Below, piece by piece: positions 26,026 to 35,524 of a stretch of DNA of 50,938 bases. The position numbers were made by a program, and so were the translations under genes. The notes beneath the pieces are model-generated. The model had not been told where the DNA came from. It searched no databases and was given only the letters and a program-made list of their open reading frames with translations. The DNA is from Rheinheimera soli (GTDB lineage Bacteria; Pseudomonadota; Gammaproteobacteria; Enterobacterales; Alteromonadaceae), in NCBI RefSeq assembly GCF_021290985.1, contig NZ_JAJOYU010000032.1, forward strand, positions 1 through 50,938, given 5' to 3'. Numbering within the stretch: position 1 is the stretch's first letter; each line of letters begins with the position of its first letter.

Positions 26026-26874
26026 ATGGGTTTATTGTGGTTAGTCACGCTGATTTGGGCTTTTAGTTTTTCACTGATTGGCGAATTTCTGGCAGGCCGG
26101 GTTGACCCTTATCTGGCCGTCAGCAGCCGCATGCTGTTGGCTCTGTTCTTGTTCCTGCCCTGGTTACTCAAAAGCACCAGTTCTAAACCTCAGGCTATGG
26201 CTCTTGCCGCCATAGGTGCTATCCAATTGGGGCTGATGTACCTGTTGCTGTATCACAGTTTCCTGTATTTGAGCGTGGCCGAAGTGCTACTCTTTACCAT
26301 TCTGACCCCTGTATATATCTCGATACTGGATTACTTCTGGCGTTATAAAAAATTACACCTTCGTTGGTTAGGTCCTGCTCTGCTGGCCATTTTGGGCGCT
26401 TTAGTGATCCGGTATCAAAACTTAAGCTCAGATTTTTGGTGGGGTTTGCTGCTGATACAGGCAGCTAACTTATGTTTTGCTTTTGGTCAGGTGGCGTACC
26501 GTCAACTGAACTTAGGCTCCACAGGCGCGCAGCGTTATAACTTCGGCTGGTTTTTTGTCGGCGCAACTATCACCAGTCTGCTGGCAACCGCTTTATTTGC
26601 CGACTGGAACAAAATGCCGACGACCACTCTGGATTACGGCATTTTAGTCTGGCTGGGTGTAGTGGCTTCAGGTTTAGGTTATTGGCTGTGGAATGCAGGA
26701 GCACGCCAGGTCAATGCTAACCAGTTGGCGGTGATGAACAACGTGCTGATCCCCGCAGGCCTGGTGGTGAACTTTGTGTTCTGGCAACAAAATGTCAACT
26801 GGTGGACTTTATCCGCAGGTTCAGTGTTGATTTTAGCCAGTTTAGTCTGGGCAAGCCGGCAGAAAAATATGTAG
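26026..26874 (+). CDS. EamA/DMT-family transporter
   Basis: The 282-residue product has about ten hydrophobic segments arranged as two EamA repeats (about 1-130 and 140-278). It begins MGLLWLVTLIWAFSFSLIGEF, typical of the drug/metabolite transporter superfamily, which exports amino acids, amines or other small metabolites. The substrate cannot be read from sequence. Aromatic residues are frequent in the last helices (NFVFWQQNVNWWTL). Expression is probably controlled by the hairpin in front of the start. Confidence 0.9.
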   Translation: MGLLWLVTLIWAFSFSLIGEFLAGRVDPYLAVSSRMLLALFLFLPWLLKSTSSKPQAMALAAIGAIQLGLMYLLLYHSFLYLSVAEVLLFTILTPVYISILDYFWRYKKLHLRWLGPALLAILGALVIRYQNLSSDFWWGLLLIQAANLCFAFGQVAYRQLNLGSTGAQRYNFGWFFVGATITSLLATALFADWNKMPTTTLDYGILVWLGVVASGLGYWLWNAGARQVNANQLAVMNNVLIPAGLVVNFVFWQQNVNWWTLSAGSVLILASLVWASRQKNM

Positions 26875-26900
26875 GGGGGTGAGCTTCGCTCATGAGTCTG

Positions 26901-27572
26901 CTATTTCAGTGTCGATAAAACTACTTTGTCATCAAGATAAGCAACAAATCGCAGGCTCCAGTTGTACTTACTTTTTTGTTTGGACATGGACAGCGTACGC
27001 CAGGATAAGTCTGGAGCATTGAGCAAATGCCGCACTTCATCCACTTTAACTTCTCTTGGCACCATTATTTGCAATAGACAGATGTTATCCCTGCAGCCAA
27101 AGGCTTGCGGTTCCGCCTGAAACTTTTGCACTGCAGCTAACATCAGGTGCTTAAGCTTGAGCTCTGTTGTATGGTCTGCAGCTTTTTGCCTGGAGTAATG
27201 CAACTGCTCAGCAGCTTCTTTAAAATTCCGGCTTTTAAACACAGCTTCAAGCTCACGATTTAATAAGCTGCCATCCTTGCTCATCAGTTTTAAATGCCAG
27301 TTTTCGTGTAAATCCAGAGTGCAGCCGCGCCCATCCAGACATAAGGCGGAAGCTGACTCTACAAACTCTGAGTCAGGCTCCGCTTGCGCATGCTGTAGCT
27401 CTATAACCATATCTGGCATTGCAGCTTCTTGAGCGGGTTCGTTCTGCGGTAACGGCTTCGATACTAGATCCAGCATTTTTGTGATTCCGGGTTCTGCTGG
27501 TAACAAAGAATTGCTCTTTGATAACAGCAGCCATGCCCCCAGAACTATAACTACAGCGAACATCCATTTCAT
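26901..27572 (-). CDS. Hypothetical single-pass or secreted protein with two cysteine pairs
   Basis: The 223-residue product starts with one hydrophobic segment (MKWMFAVVIVLGAWLLL) that could be an uncleaved anchor. A proline/glutamate-rich linker precedes a soluble domain with ALCLDGRGCTLDL (about 92-104) and FGCRDNICLLQIMVP (about 157-171), two Cys pairs that look like disulphides in a periplasmic domain. I do not recognise the family. It is 30 bases from speE in the same direction and may be co-transcribed downstream of it. Confidence 0.65.
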   Translation of the reverse strand: MKWMFAVVIVLGAWLLLSKSNSLLPAEPGITKMLDLVSKPLPQNEPAQEAAMPDMVIELQHAQAEPDSEFVESASALCLDGRGCTLDLHENWHLKLMSKDGSLLNRELEAVFKSRNFKEAAEQLHYSRQKAADHTTELKLKHLMLAAVQKFQAEPQAFGCRDNICLLQIMVPREVKVDEVRHLLNAPDLSWRTLSMSKQKSKYNWSLRFVAYLDDKVVLSTLK

Positions 27573-27602
27573 CGCAAGACTCCCTTGTCTTAAGTTAGGT
27601 TG

Positions 27603-28460
27603 TTATTTCTGCTCAAAAGCCTTCTTTACAAAATTAGGCAAAGCCATAGCCGCCTGATGTACTTCGGCATTGTAGTACTGGGTTTCAAAGGCAGGGTTTT
27701 GTGCAGCTTCAGCCCTGAAGCCGTCAAATTTGGCCTCTTTACGAGCCAAAGTACAAGTCCACCAACCGGATGGGTATACCATCTGCGGGAACAGCAGGCT
27801 TTGTAAATCAGCAAAACCAGCGTCTGTCATTGCATCACGCATGGCTTTGAGTAGCGGCATATGAATAAGAGGCGACTCACTTTGTTGCACTAAAATGCCA
27901 CCTGGGCGCAGCGCTTTTAAGCAGCTTTCGTAAAAGGCACGGTTAAATAAACCTTCGCCCGGGCCTATAGGGTCGGTGGAGTCGACGATCACTACATCCA
28001 AAGATTCAGGTTCAGCGTCACGCATAAACTGAATACCGTCAGCAAATTTCAACGTAGCGCGTGGGTCGTTATTGGATGCGCACAGCTCTGGGAAGTATTT
28101 TTCCGCCATACGGGTGACTTGTTCGTCGATATCAATTTGCGTCACTTGTTCGATATCAGGGTGTTTTAACACTTCACGCAAAGTACCGCAGTCACCGCCA
28201 CCTATAATCACTACCTGTTTTGGATTAGGGTGAGTAAATAACACAGGGTGGCTTAACATTTCGTGATAGAGGAAATTGTCGCGACTGCTGAGCATAATAA
28301 CGCCGTCAATGACCATCAGATTACCAAAGTGGGTGGTCTCAAACATTTCGATATGTTGAAAAGGCGACTGCACCTCATCCAGTTTTTTTGTAATGGCTAA
28401 ACCAAAAGCACTGCCACTGGCCGCAAAAATTTCAGTGAACCATTTATTGTCGCCCGACAT
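27603..28460 (-). CDS. speE: Spermidine synthase (polyamine aminopropyltransferase)
   Basis: SpeE transfers the aminopropyl group of decarboxylated S-adenosylmethionine to putrescine, making spermidine. The 285-residue product contains MVIDGVIMLSSRDNFLYHEML, the GGGDCGTLREVLKH nucleotide loop (about residue 85), VVIVDSTDPIGPGEGLF with the catalytic Asp region (about 155-172) and the SGWWTC segment. The start at 28460 has AAGGAG upstream and gives the usual length; a longer frame reaching 28598 crosses the divergent promoter region. It is divergent from speA, the enzyme that starts the putrescine route. Confidence 0.96.
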   Translation of the reverse strand: MSGDNKWFTEIFAASGSAFGLAITKKLDEVQSPFQHIEMFETTHFGNLMVIDGVIMLSSRDNFLYHEMLSHPVLFTHPNPKQVVIIGGGDCGTLREVLKHPDIEQVTQIDIDEQVTRMAEKYFPELCASNNDPRATLKFADGIQFMRDAEPESLDVVIVDSTDPIGPGEGLFNRAFYESCLKALRPGGILVQQSESPLIHMPLLKAMRDAMTDAGFADLQSLLFPQMVYPSGWWTCTLARKEAKFDGFRAEAAQNPAFETQYYNAEVHQAAMALPNFVKKAFEQK

Positions 28461-28654
28461 ACTTATCTCCTTAAAATAAACTAAGCTGGATGTCCCAGAC
28501 TCGTATGAAACTGCACCTGCATTAGCTTCGCCGTGCTGCAACTTCAATGACTTTGGGGGTATTTTGCCAGTCAGGGCAATATGAGACAAACTTTTCATGT
28601 TTTTTTCACAGCATTGGCTTTAAAATAGCGCATCATTTTTTTAAGGGCACGACA

Positions 28655-30541
28655 ATGGCAGATTGGGGTATCGAAAAAGCACGATCCATATATAACGTAG
28701 CAGTCTGGAGTGAAGGCTATTTTGATGTTAACAACAATGGCGACCTGGTGGCCTATCCGGATCAGGACCATAAAAAACCCGGTATTAATTTCCCGGAACT
28801 GACTGCCCGTTTTAAAGAGGAAGGCTTAACCCTGCCCGTATTGGTACGTTTTACCGATATTCTGCAGCACCGTGTTGGCACCTTAATTAATTCTTTTGCT
28901 CAGGCCAAACAAGAGCGTGAGTACAAAGGCGAATACACAGCCGTATACCCTATCAAAGTAAACCAGCAATTTTCCGTGGTGAAAAAGCTGGTGAGCCATG
29001 ACAGCGGCAAAGTAGGTTTAGAAGCAGGTTCCAAACCTGAGCTGATGGCTATTTTAGGCGTCACCGACAAACCTTTGCGTATTGTTTGTAACGGCTACAA
29101 AGATTCTGAGTTCCTACGTTTAGCCACTATTGGCCAGATGATGGGTCATCAGGTTTATGTGGTGGTTGAAAAAATCACTGAATTAAAAACCTTAATCCGT
29201 GAAATCGACAGCTTAGGCCAGGCGCCTATGATTGGTATCCGTATCAAGCTGAATTCTGTGGGTAAAGGTAAGTGGCAAAATACCGGTGGTGAAAAAGGCA
29301 AGTTTGGTTTAACCGCCACTCAAGTGCTGCAAGCCATCGACATTTTGCGTGAAGCCGGCAAACTGGATCTGTTGCAGTTAGTGCATTTCCATATCGGTTC
29401 TCAAATTGCCAATATCCGCGATATTCACAATGCCATCCGTGAATGTGCCCGTCACTACGCTGAACTGCGCACTTTAGGTGTGCCTATCACTACGGTTGAC
29501 GTGGGTGGTGGTTTAGGTGTGGACTACGAAGGGTCGAACTCACGTTCAGCCTGTTCGATGAACTACACCATGCTGGAATACGCCCGCAACGTGGTGTACG
29601 GCTTAAAAGAAGTCTGTGACGAATACGACTTACCACATCCGAACATTATCACTGAGTCTGGCCGTGCTATGACAGCTCACCACGCTGTTTTAATTACTGA
29701 TGCGATTGATGTTGAACGCGCACCAGGCTTAGTCAATATGCCAGAACCAAGCGAAGACTCACCAGCCGTGATTTGGGCTTTGTGGGATTCATATAAAAAC
29801 GTGACGCCACGTACAGCGGTAGAAGCCTACCACGATGCAGTGCATTATTTTACCGATGCGCACGCTCAGTATGTGCATGGTTTGCTGACGTTAAAAGACT
29901 GGTCGTTGCTGGAACAGATTTACTTTGCCACCATCAACAAAGTGAAAAACAAACTGGATTTATCGTCACGTTCACACCGTGATATTCACGATGAATTGAA
30001 CGAGAAATTAGCCGACAAGTTGTTTGTGAACTTCTCTTTGTTCCAGTCTATGCCGGATGCCTGGGGTATTGACCAGTTATTCCCTGTGATGCCATTGGAA
30101 CGTATGGATGAGTCGCTGGAACATCGCGCTATTATTCAGGACATTACCTGTGACTCAGACGGCGTACTGAAAAGTTATGCTGACGGTAACGGTATTGAAT
30201 CCAGCTTGCCACTGCCTTCTTACAAAGAAGATTCACAGTTCCTGCTGGGTATGTTTATGGTCGGCGCTTACCAGGAAATTCTGGGCGACTTGCATAACCT
30301 GTTTGGTGACACCGACTCAGTGCATGTTGAATTGGATGACGAAGGCGGTTACCGTCTGACTAATGCGATTAAAGGCGACACAGTGGCTGACGTGTTACGT
30401 TATGTGCAGTTTGACGCGAAGAAGCTGCTTGCCTCTTATCAGAAGCAATTAGCACGGATGGACTTTACCCCAGAAATGCAGGCCTCTTATTTAGATGAAC
30501 TGAAATCCGGGGTTTATGGTTACACCTACTTCGAAGATTAA
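28655..30541 (+). CDS. speA: Biosynthetic arginine decarboxylase
   Basis: SpeA decarboxylates arginine to agmatine, the precursor of putrescine. The 628-residue PLP enzyme begins WGIEKARSIYNVAVWSEGYFDVN, has the PLP lysine in YPIKVNQQF (about residue 100), GSQIANIRDIHNAI and the VDVGGGLGVDYEGS phosphate loop (about 285-300). The catalytic region near the C-terminus includes DITCDSDG. The start ATG at 28655 is preceded by AAGGG. The sequence is complete and ends at a strong terminator. SpeB or SpeD are not in the window. Confidence 0.97.
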   Translation: MADWGIEKARSIYNVAVWSEGYFDVNNNGDLVAYPDQDHKKPGINFPELTARFKEEGLTLPVLVRFTDILQHRVGTLINSFAQAKQEREYKGEYTAVYPIKVNQQFSVVKKLVSHDSGKVGLEAGSKPELMAILGVTDKPLRIVCNGYKDSEFLRLATIGQMMGHQVYVVVEKITELKTLIREIDSLGQAPMIGIRIKLNSVGKGKWQNTGGEKGKFGLTATQVLQAIDILREAGKLDLLQLVHFHIGSQIANIRDIHNAIRECARHYAELRTLGVPITTVDVGGGLGVDYEGSNSRSACSMNYTMLEYARNVVYGLKEVCDEYDLPHPNIITESGRAMTAHHAVLITDAIDVERAPGLVNMPEPSEDSPAVIWALWDSYKNVTPRTAVEAYHDAVHYFTDAHAQYVHGLLTLKDWSLLEQIYFATINKVKNKLDLSSRSHRDIHDELNEKLADKLFVNFSLFQSMPDAWGIDQLFPVMPLERMDESLEHRAIIQDITCDSDGVLKSYADGNGIESSLPLPSYKEDSQFLLGMFMVGAYQEILGDLHNLFGDTDSVHVELDDEGGYRLTNAIKGDTVADVLRYVQFDAKKLLASYQKQLARMDFTPEMQASYLDELKSGVYGYTYFED

Positions 30542-30567
30542 GGTAAACTTGCCACTGATCGGATGAG

Positions 30568-30599
30568 AGAAAAGCAGGTATACCTGCTTTTCTTTTTTT
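30568..30599 (+). terminator. Rho-independent terminator of speA
   Basis: A perfect 26-base palindrome (30568-30593), arms AGAAAAGCAGGTA and TACCTGCTTTTCT, is followed by a run of six T's. The loop must open a few central pairs. It separates speA from the acyltransferase operon. Confidence 0.85.
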
Positions 30600-30669
30600 A
30601 AACTATATCCCTAATGACCACTGGCTCAACACCTTGGGAAGTGGGAAATAACGAATAAGTGGTGACTGA

Positions 30670-31563
30670 ATGCTGCATTTTTTACCAGCCCCTGTACGTG
30701 GCTCGCTTTCTTTTCTGCTGTACTTTATCAACACGATTTTTTGGGCCACCCCTATTCTGATCCTGGCCATAGTGAAATTACCTCCGGTAAAAATCTGGCA
30801 AACCTGGATCACCTATTTACTGGATTTCTGTGCCACCAGTTGGATTACGCTGAACAATTTAACCAGTCGTGTTTTTACCCGAGTTCGCTGGGATATCAAA
30901 GGCATAGATAACTTAAGCGTCAAAGACTGGTATCTGGTGATGGCGAATCATCAGTCCTGGGTTGATATTCTGGTGCTGCAAAAAGTCTTTAATCACAAAG
31001 CACCCTTTTTAAAATTTTTCCTGAAAAAAGAGCTGATTTATGTGCCTGTGATTGGCTTATGCTGGTGGGCGCTGGATTTCCCTTTTATGCAGCGTTTAAC
31101 AGCCAAACAGCTGGCAGAAAAACCTGAACTGAAAGGCACAGATATTGCCACCACCCGTAAAGCCTGCGAAAAGTTTCGCTACAAGCCAGTGTCTGTGATG
31201 AATTTCCTTGAAGGCACCCGCTTTACTCAGCATAAACACGACAAACAACAATCGCCTTTCACTCATTTACTTAAACCTAAAGCTGGTGGTATTTCTTTTG
31301 TACTGAACGCTATGGGTGAACATTTACATAAGCTGCTGGACGTGACCATTTGTTACCCCAAAGGCATCCCCACTTTCTGGGACTATATTTCCGGCAAAGT
31401 GCACGACATTAAAGTGCGGGTCAGAGTATTGCCTATAGATCCAAACCTGATTGGTGATTATGACGACCCGGTGTTTAAGCAAAGATTTCAGGCCTGGGTG
31501 AATCAACTCTGGTTGGATAAAGATCTGTTATTAACAGAGCTGAAGCAAGGAGAGCGAAGCTAA
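30670..31563 (+). CDS. 1-acyl-glycerol-3-phosphate acyltransferase-like membrane protein (YihG-like, copy 1)
   Basis: The 297-residue product has an N-terminal hydrophobic anchor (about 15-40) and a PlsC/LPLAT domain. Motif I is NHQSWVD (HX4D, about residue 94), motif III is FLEGTRF (about 179), and a proline-containing substrate loop lies near LLKPKAGGISFVL. Length and N-terminus resemble E. coli YihG, a lysophosphatidic acid acyltransferase of phospholipid synthesis. Its stop overlaps the start of the next gene (TAATG), a paralogue. The two form an operon with the channel gene. Confidence 0.9.
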   Translation: MLHFLPAPVRGSLSFLLYFINTIFWATPILILAIVKLPPVKIWQTWITYLLDFCATSWITLNNLTSRVFTRVRWDIKGIDNLSVKDWYLVMANHQSWVDILVLQKVFNHKAPFLKFFLKKELIYVPVIGLCWWALDFPFMQRLTAKQLAEKPELKGTDIATTRKACEKFRYKPVSVMNFLEGTRFTQHKHDKQQSPFTHLLKPKAGGISFVLNAMGEHLHKLLDVTICYPKGIPTFWDYISGKVHDIKVRVRVLPIDPNLIGDYDDPVFKQRFQAWVNQLWLDKDLLLTELKQGERS

Positions 31564-32486
31564 TGTTGTATTGGTTGCCTGTAGTATTTAAAGCCCCTTT
31601 GGCGTTTTTTATGTTTAGTTGCAACCTGGCCCTGTGGGGTACCTTGGTCACGCTGATTGGCATCGCCAAACTGCTATCGCCAAGCGCAACAGCCAGAGCA
31701 TTCTGGTCTAAACCTGCGCATTGGTGTTATCGCGGCTGGTCGCGTTATAACAAAGGGCTGATGGAGCTGTTTAATAAAGTGGAATGGCAAGTCAGTGGTG
31801 TGGCTGAGCTGAAAAAAGACAGCTGGTATTTGCTGATCTCTAACCATAAAAGCTGGCTGGATATTCCGGTGCTAAGTCAGTTTGCATTAAACCGTATTCC
31901 TGAGCCTAAGTTCTTTTTAAAAGAAGAATTAAAATGGGTGCCTTTTATTGGTTCTGGATCCTGGGCTTTGGATATGCCTTTTATGAAGCGTTATAGCCAG
32001 GCAGTAGTTGCTAAAAATCCTGCACTCAAAGGCAAGGATATAGAAACTACCCGCAAATCCTGCGAAAAGTTTAAAAACACTCCAACCACTATTATTAATT
32101 TTGTGGAAGGTTCACGTTTCACCGCAGAAAAACACAAACAAAAACGTAGCCCATTCCGGCATTTATTACCGCCCAAAGCCGGTGGTATCGCTTTTACTCT
32201 GGCCAGCATGGGCCAACAGTTTCATTCGGTGTTGGATGTGACCATTCTGTACCCTGACAACCCCGGCCATGTGGCTTTGGATATGCTCTGTGGCCGTTTA
32301 AAACGCGTCGTAGTGTTGGTTGAAATTCTGCCTGTTGATCACGAAATTATTGGCGATTATTTTAACGACGAGTCCTTCAGAGTTAGCTTTCAGAACTGGC
32401 TGAATCAGCGCTGGCTGAAAAAAGATCAGACCATAGCGGCTTACCATCAACCAGAGTCATCAGCTTCGGAAAACGCCTTGTGTTAG
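31563..32486 (+). CDS. 1-acyl-glycerol-3-phosphate acyltransferase-like membrane protein (YihG-like, copy 2)
   Basis: The 307-residue product is a paralogue of the preceding protein with the same layout: a hydrophobic start (LPVVFKAPLAFFMFSCNLAL), NHKSWLD (about residue 94), WALDMPFMKRYS, FVEGSRF (about 180) and LLPPKAGGIAFTL. The two copies share the HX4D, EG(T/S)RF and 'G.D(I)..TR..CEKF' blocks, so a tandem duplication is likely. They probably differ in acyl or acceptor preference. Its end overlaps the channel gene's GTG start by seven bases. Confidence 0.9.
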   Translation: MLYWLPVVFKAPLAFFMFSCNLALWGTLVTLIGIAKLLSPSATARAFWSKPAHWCYRGWSRYNKGLMELFNKVEWQVSGVAELKKDSWYLLISNHKSWLDIPVLSQFALNRIPEPKFFLKEELKWVPFIGSGSWALDMPFMKRYSQAVVAKNPALKGKDIETTRKSCEKFKNTPTTIINFVEGSRFTAEKHKQKRSPFRHLLPPKAGGIAFTLASMGQQFHSVLDVTILYPDNPGHVALDMLCGRLKRVVVLVEILPVDHEIIGDYFNDESFRVSFQNWLNQRWLKKDQTIAAYHQPESSASENALC

Positions 32487-33685
32487 ACCTGTATTTACAA
32501 CAAGTAGTCAGCTACTTTGGTCAGATCGTACCACCAGAACATCTGCTGATGTTAGCCATCAGACTACTGCTGGCTTTGGTATTGTTATGCCTGCTATTTG
32601 CACTGGCACGCCGTTATCTGATGCCTGTTATAGCTCATCTGCTGGATAAAGTAGATGGTGAATTAGAGCATCAGACAGAAAAAGAACGGTTGCAACTGGC
32701 CAGCCATGTAGCGCATTTAATACCAGCAGTGGTACTGATCAGCTCTGCTGAAAAGTTCTTTCTGCATTGGCCAGATTTTATGTCGGCTGTGCATCTGGGT
32801 CTTTGGATTTACCTCTATTGTTTTGCAGGCATGGCTTTTGCTGCGCTGATTAATTTTGCTACTGCTATTTATAGTGCTGTCGACCGTCAAAGTAATGTGC
32901 CTTATCTGGGGCTTGCTCAAATTCTGAAATTACTCGACTTTATCGTCGTAGGAATACTGATATTAAGCATGCTGCTGGATAAATCTCCGGTGTATTTACT
33001 CAGCGGTTTAGGTGCTTTAACTGCGGTGTTATTGTTGGTGTTCAAAGACACTATTTTAGGTTTAGTGGCCAGTATTCAGTTAGCTACCAATAACATGGTA
33101 AACAGAGGTGACTGGATTGAAATGCCGAAATACGGCGCAGATGGTGCAGTGACGGAAGTGGCGCTCACTACAGTCAAAGTGCAGAACTGGGACAATACCA
33201 TTACCACTATCCCTACCTATGCACTGATCTCCGACTCCTTTAAAAACTGGCGTGGCATGCAACAATCCGGTGGCCGTCGTATTAAAAGAGCTATCAAAAT
33301 TGATATTCACAGCATAGGCTTTCTGGACGAGCAGGAAATACAACAACTGCTGGAACAACAGGTGCTACAGCCATTTTTTGCTACACAACAGGCAAAGGAC
33401 TTGTTACAGCAACCACACCTGACTAACCTGAGGCTGTTTCGTCATTACACTCAGTGGCTGTTGGAGCAAAACCCAAACATCAATCAGGATATGACCCTGA
33501 TGGTGCGTCAGCTGGAATCTAACGAAGTAGGTTTGCCACTGGAAATTTACTGTTTCAGTTCAGATAAGATTTGGGCTAACTATGAGCAAATTCAGGCTGA
33601 AATTTTTGAGACCTTATTTGCAACTTTGCCGTTGTTTACCTTAAGTACCTTCCAGCGGATAGGTGGCAGGCAGCAGGAACTTTAG
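32480..33685 (+). CDS. Mechanosensitive ion channel of the MscS family (YbdG-like)
   Basis: The 401-residue product has about five N-terminal membrane segments. The MscS pore helix and beta domain follow: GLGALTAVLLLVFKDTILGLVASIQLATNNMVNRGDWIEMP (about 175-215), then VTEVALTTVKVQNWDNTITTIPTY. A long C-terminal cytoplasmic domain follows. Size and topology resemble YbdG, an osmotic-downshock release channel. It starts at GTG within TTGTGTTAG, overlapping the acyltransferase stop, so expression is coupled. It converges with the methyltransferase gene with a four-base overlap. Confidence 0.92.
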   Translation: MLDLYLQQVVSYFGQIVPPEHLLMLAIRLLLALVLLCLLFALARRYLMPVIAHLLDKVDGELEHQTEKERLQLASHVAHLIPAVVLISSAEKFFLHWPDFMSAVHLGLWIYLYCFAGMAFAALINFATAIYSAVDRQSNVPYLGLAQILKLLDFIVVGILILSMLLDKSPVYLLSGLGALTAVLLLVFKDTILGLVASIQLATNNMVNRGDWIEMPKYGADGAVTEVALTTVKVQNWDNTITTIPTYALISDSFKNWRGMQQSGGRRIKRAIKIDIHSIGFLDEQEIQQLLEQQVLQPFFATQQAKDLLQQPHLTNLRLFRHYTQWLLEQNPNINQDMTLMVRQLESNEVGLPLEIYCFSSDKIWANYEQIQAEIFETLFATLPLFTLSTFQRIGGRQQEL

Positions 33686-34878
33686 CCATGAGCTTTACAG
33701 GCGCTAATCATCAGATTGCGGGGGGTGAGTTGATAATCACAGAATTGTTTAACCTGGACCTGATAACCTTGTTGTTGCAAAAACAAGGCTCTGTCCAGCA
33801 CCAGCCACTGTTCTAACAAAGGCCGGAACAAGGAACGGACCAGCTGCATTTTTTGCACTAATATATGCCGTTGTTGGCCAAGTTGCAGGTAATAATCCCA
33901 GTTTGTATCAACCGGGATCTGCCATTGATGTTGACCAGCCGCCCACTGTGCAAAAGCACTGAACTCACCGCTAAACCAATGTTTAGGCACTGAAGATAAA
34001 GGCCGGTAGTCTGTCACTTTTTGCAAAGCCTGATACAACTCCTGATAAGCCAGACGCCAAAACACTTCCGTCTGGCGCAAACGTGTCACCCGCTCACCAG
34101 CAGTCACCTGAGCCTGCACTGCCAGCTTGAGCTCGTCACGGCTTAACTGACCTAATCTGCTTTGCTGCGCCAAAGTGGATACAGCCTGATACTGCTCTGT
34201 AGCAATTAAATGATAACAACAAGGCACTATATCCAGTTGTTCTGTCCCTGCCTGACTTGCCAGTTGCAGCAAGCGAATATGCAAATCACCACAGGCATGC
34301 AAAGCCACTATCTGCTGGTCTGTGTTGAGGTGCTTAGCAGCATCTTCAGACAACACATCTGCCTGAACAAAACCCTGTGACAGCTTGAGTTTTTCCGCCT
34401 GTTGCTGACCTTCACTACAAAGCTGGGGCTGCCATTCCAGACTGGTTACTTTTCGCTGCATACTAAAAGAAAGCCAGCGCCCTAAATGGCCTTTGCCAGC
34501 ACACCATTCCAGCACCGGCAAATCACTTTGCTGCATCTGCAAAGCAAAGGTTTGAATTTGCTCCAGTTTTCGACCTTTAATATCACGACTGAACCAAAAA
34601 GGCACTGCAGTCTGCTCTCTAGCTTTTTGCTGTGTTAAATGAAAAGGGCTGAACTGATTTAATTCGGGGAAAAACTCAGAGAAATAGCTACGGCGATACA
34701 CTTCATCCTGATCCAACTTTTCGGTTTCGGCTGGTTCAAGCTGCTGTAAATGCTGACCTAACTTGGTATCAGCCCATGGCAAACTGGTTAAATGAAAAGG
34801 GCTAAAACGCCAGAACTGCTGATACTGACTTAATAACAAATCCAACTGCAAAAACTGTTCAGACAAAAGCTGAGGCAT
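33682..34878 (-). CDS. SAM-dependent methyltransferase (METTL25/Methyltransf_32-like)
   Basis: The 398-residue product contains a class I methyltransferase motif I, VLEWCAGKGHLGRWLS (about 146-161), and VALHACGDLHIRLL (about 204-217). PCCYHL (about 232) is the CCYH-type signature of the Methyltransf_32/METTL25-like group. The N-terminal 100 residues are glutamine- and aromatic-rich (SPFHLTSLPWADTKLG repeated in part as QFSPFHLTQQKAREQ). The substrate is unknown. The gene is alone, convergent with the channel gene. Confidence 0.8.
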   Translation of the reverse strand: MPQLLSEQFLQLDLLLSQYQQFWRFSPFHLTSLPWADTKLGQHLQQLEPAETEKLDQDEVYRRSYFSEFFPELNQFSPFHLTQQKAREQTAVPFWFSRDIKGRKLEQIQTFALQMQQSDLPVLEWCAGKGHLGRWLSFSMQRKVTSLEWQPQLCSEGQQQAEKLKLSQGFVQADVLSEDAAKHLNTDQQIVALHACGDLHIRLLQLASQAGTEQLDIVPCCYHLIATEQYQAVSTLAQQSRLGQLSRDELKLAVQAQVTAGERVTRLRQTEVFWRLAYQELYQALQKVTDYRPLSSVPKHWFSGEFSAFAQWAAGQHQWQIPVDTNWDYYLQLGQQRHILVQKMQLVRSLFRPLLEQWLVLDRALFLQQQGYQVQVKQFCDYQLTPRNLMISACKAHG

Positions 34879-35057
34879 AAGCGAATAAACTATCTGTGGC
34901 GCTATCGAATGCCGACACTATACCACTGCACAGTCAAAAAGCTGTGCTGCCATTTTCTGCAGTTTTTTCTGAAACAGAGTCCGACTTGAACTGGCATCAG
35001 CGCTAAAAATCATGCACACTCAGCGTTATAAGTATGACCCGATAAAGAGATATTCAG

Positions 35058-35453
35058 GTGACAGAACTCAAACGTATTATGCACGTGGAAGACGACCCTT
35101 CCATTCAGGCTGTGGCCAAAGTAGCACTGGAAGTCGTAGGTGGTTTTACCGTTGAAACCTGCAGCGGTGGTGAAGAAGCATTAAATACTTTTCACGCTTT
35201 TCAGCCTCAGCTGATATTGCTGGATGTGATGATGCCGGGTATGGATGGTCCCAGCACATTAAAAAAGATGCAGACTGATTTTGATTTAAGCCAAATTCCT
35301 GTGGTTTTTATGACAGCCAAAGTGCAGGCCAATGAAATTGAATCTTACAAAGATTTGGGTGCTGCCGACGTGGTAGTCAAACCTTTTGATCCTATGACTC
35401 TGTCTGATCAAATCCGCGCTATCTGGCAGAAACTGCAGGGGTCAGAATCTTAA
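35058..35453 (+). CDS. Single-domain response regulator (CheY-like receiver)
   Basis: The 131-residue product is a receiver domain only. Acidic residues are in MHVEDDPSIQAVAK, the phosphoacceptor Asp is in LILLDVMMPGMDG (about residue 53), Thr/Ser is in VVFMTAK (about 85) and Lys in VVKPFDP (about 107). There is no output domain, so it must act through protein partners. GTG start at 35058; an ATG eight codons in would cut the first strand. No histidine kinase is adjacent. Followed by a strong terminator. Confidence 0.93.
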   Translation: MTELKRIMHVEDDPSIQAVAKVALEVVGGFTVETCSGGEEALNTFHAFQPQLILLDVMMPGMDGPSTLKKMQTDFDLSQIPVVFMTAKVQANEIESYKDLGAADVVVKPFDPMTLSDQIRAIWQKLQGSES

Positions 35454-35495
35454 CTCTGACTCTAATGTCGATTACGGAGCTAAATTCGATAGGAA

Positions 35496-35524
35496 GGTCA
35501 GAGCGCAAGCTCTGACCTTTTTTT
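35496..35524. terminator. Bidirectional rho-independent terminator
   Basis: GGTCAGAGC (35496-35504) and GCTCTGACC (35509-35517) form a 9-bp stem (11 bp with flanking AA/TT) with a GCAA tetraloop, followed by seven T's. It ends the response regulator gene and lies at the 3' end of the FHA gene on the other strand. Confidence 0.9.
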
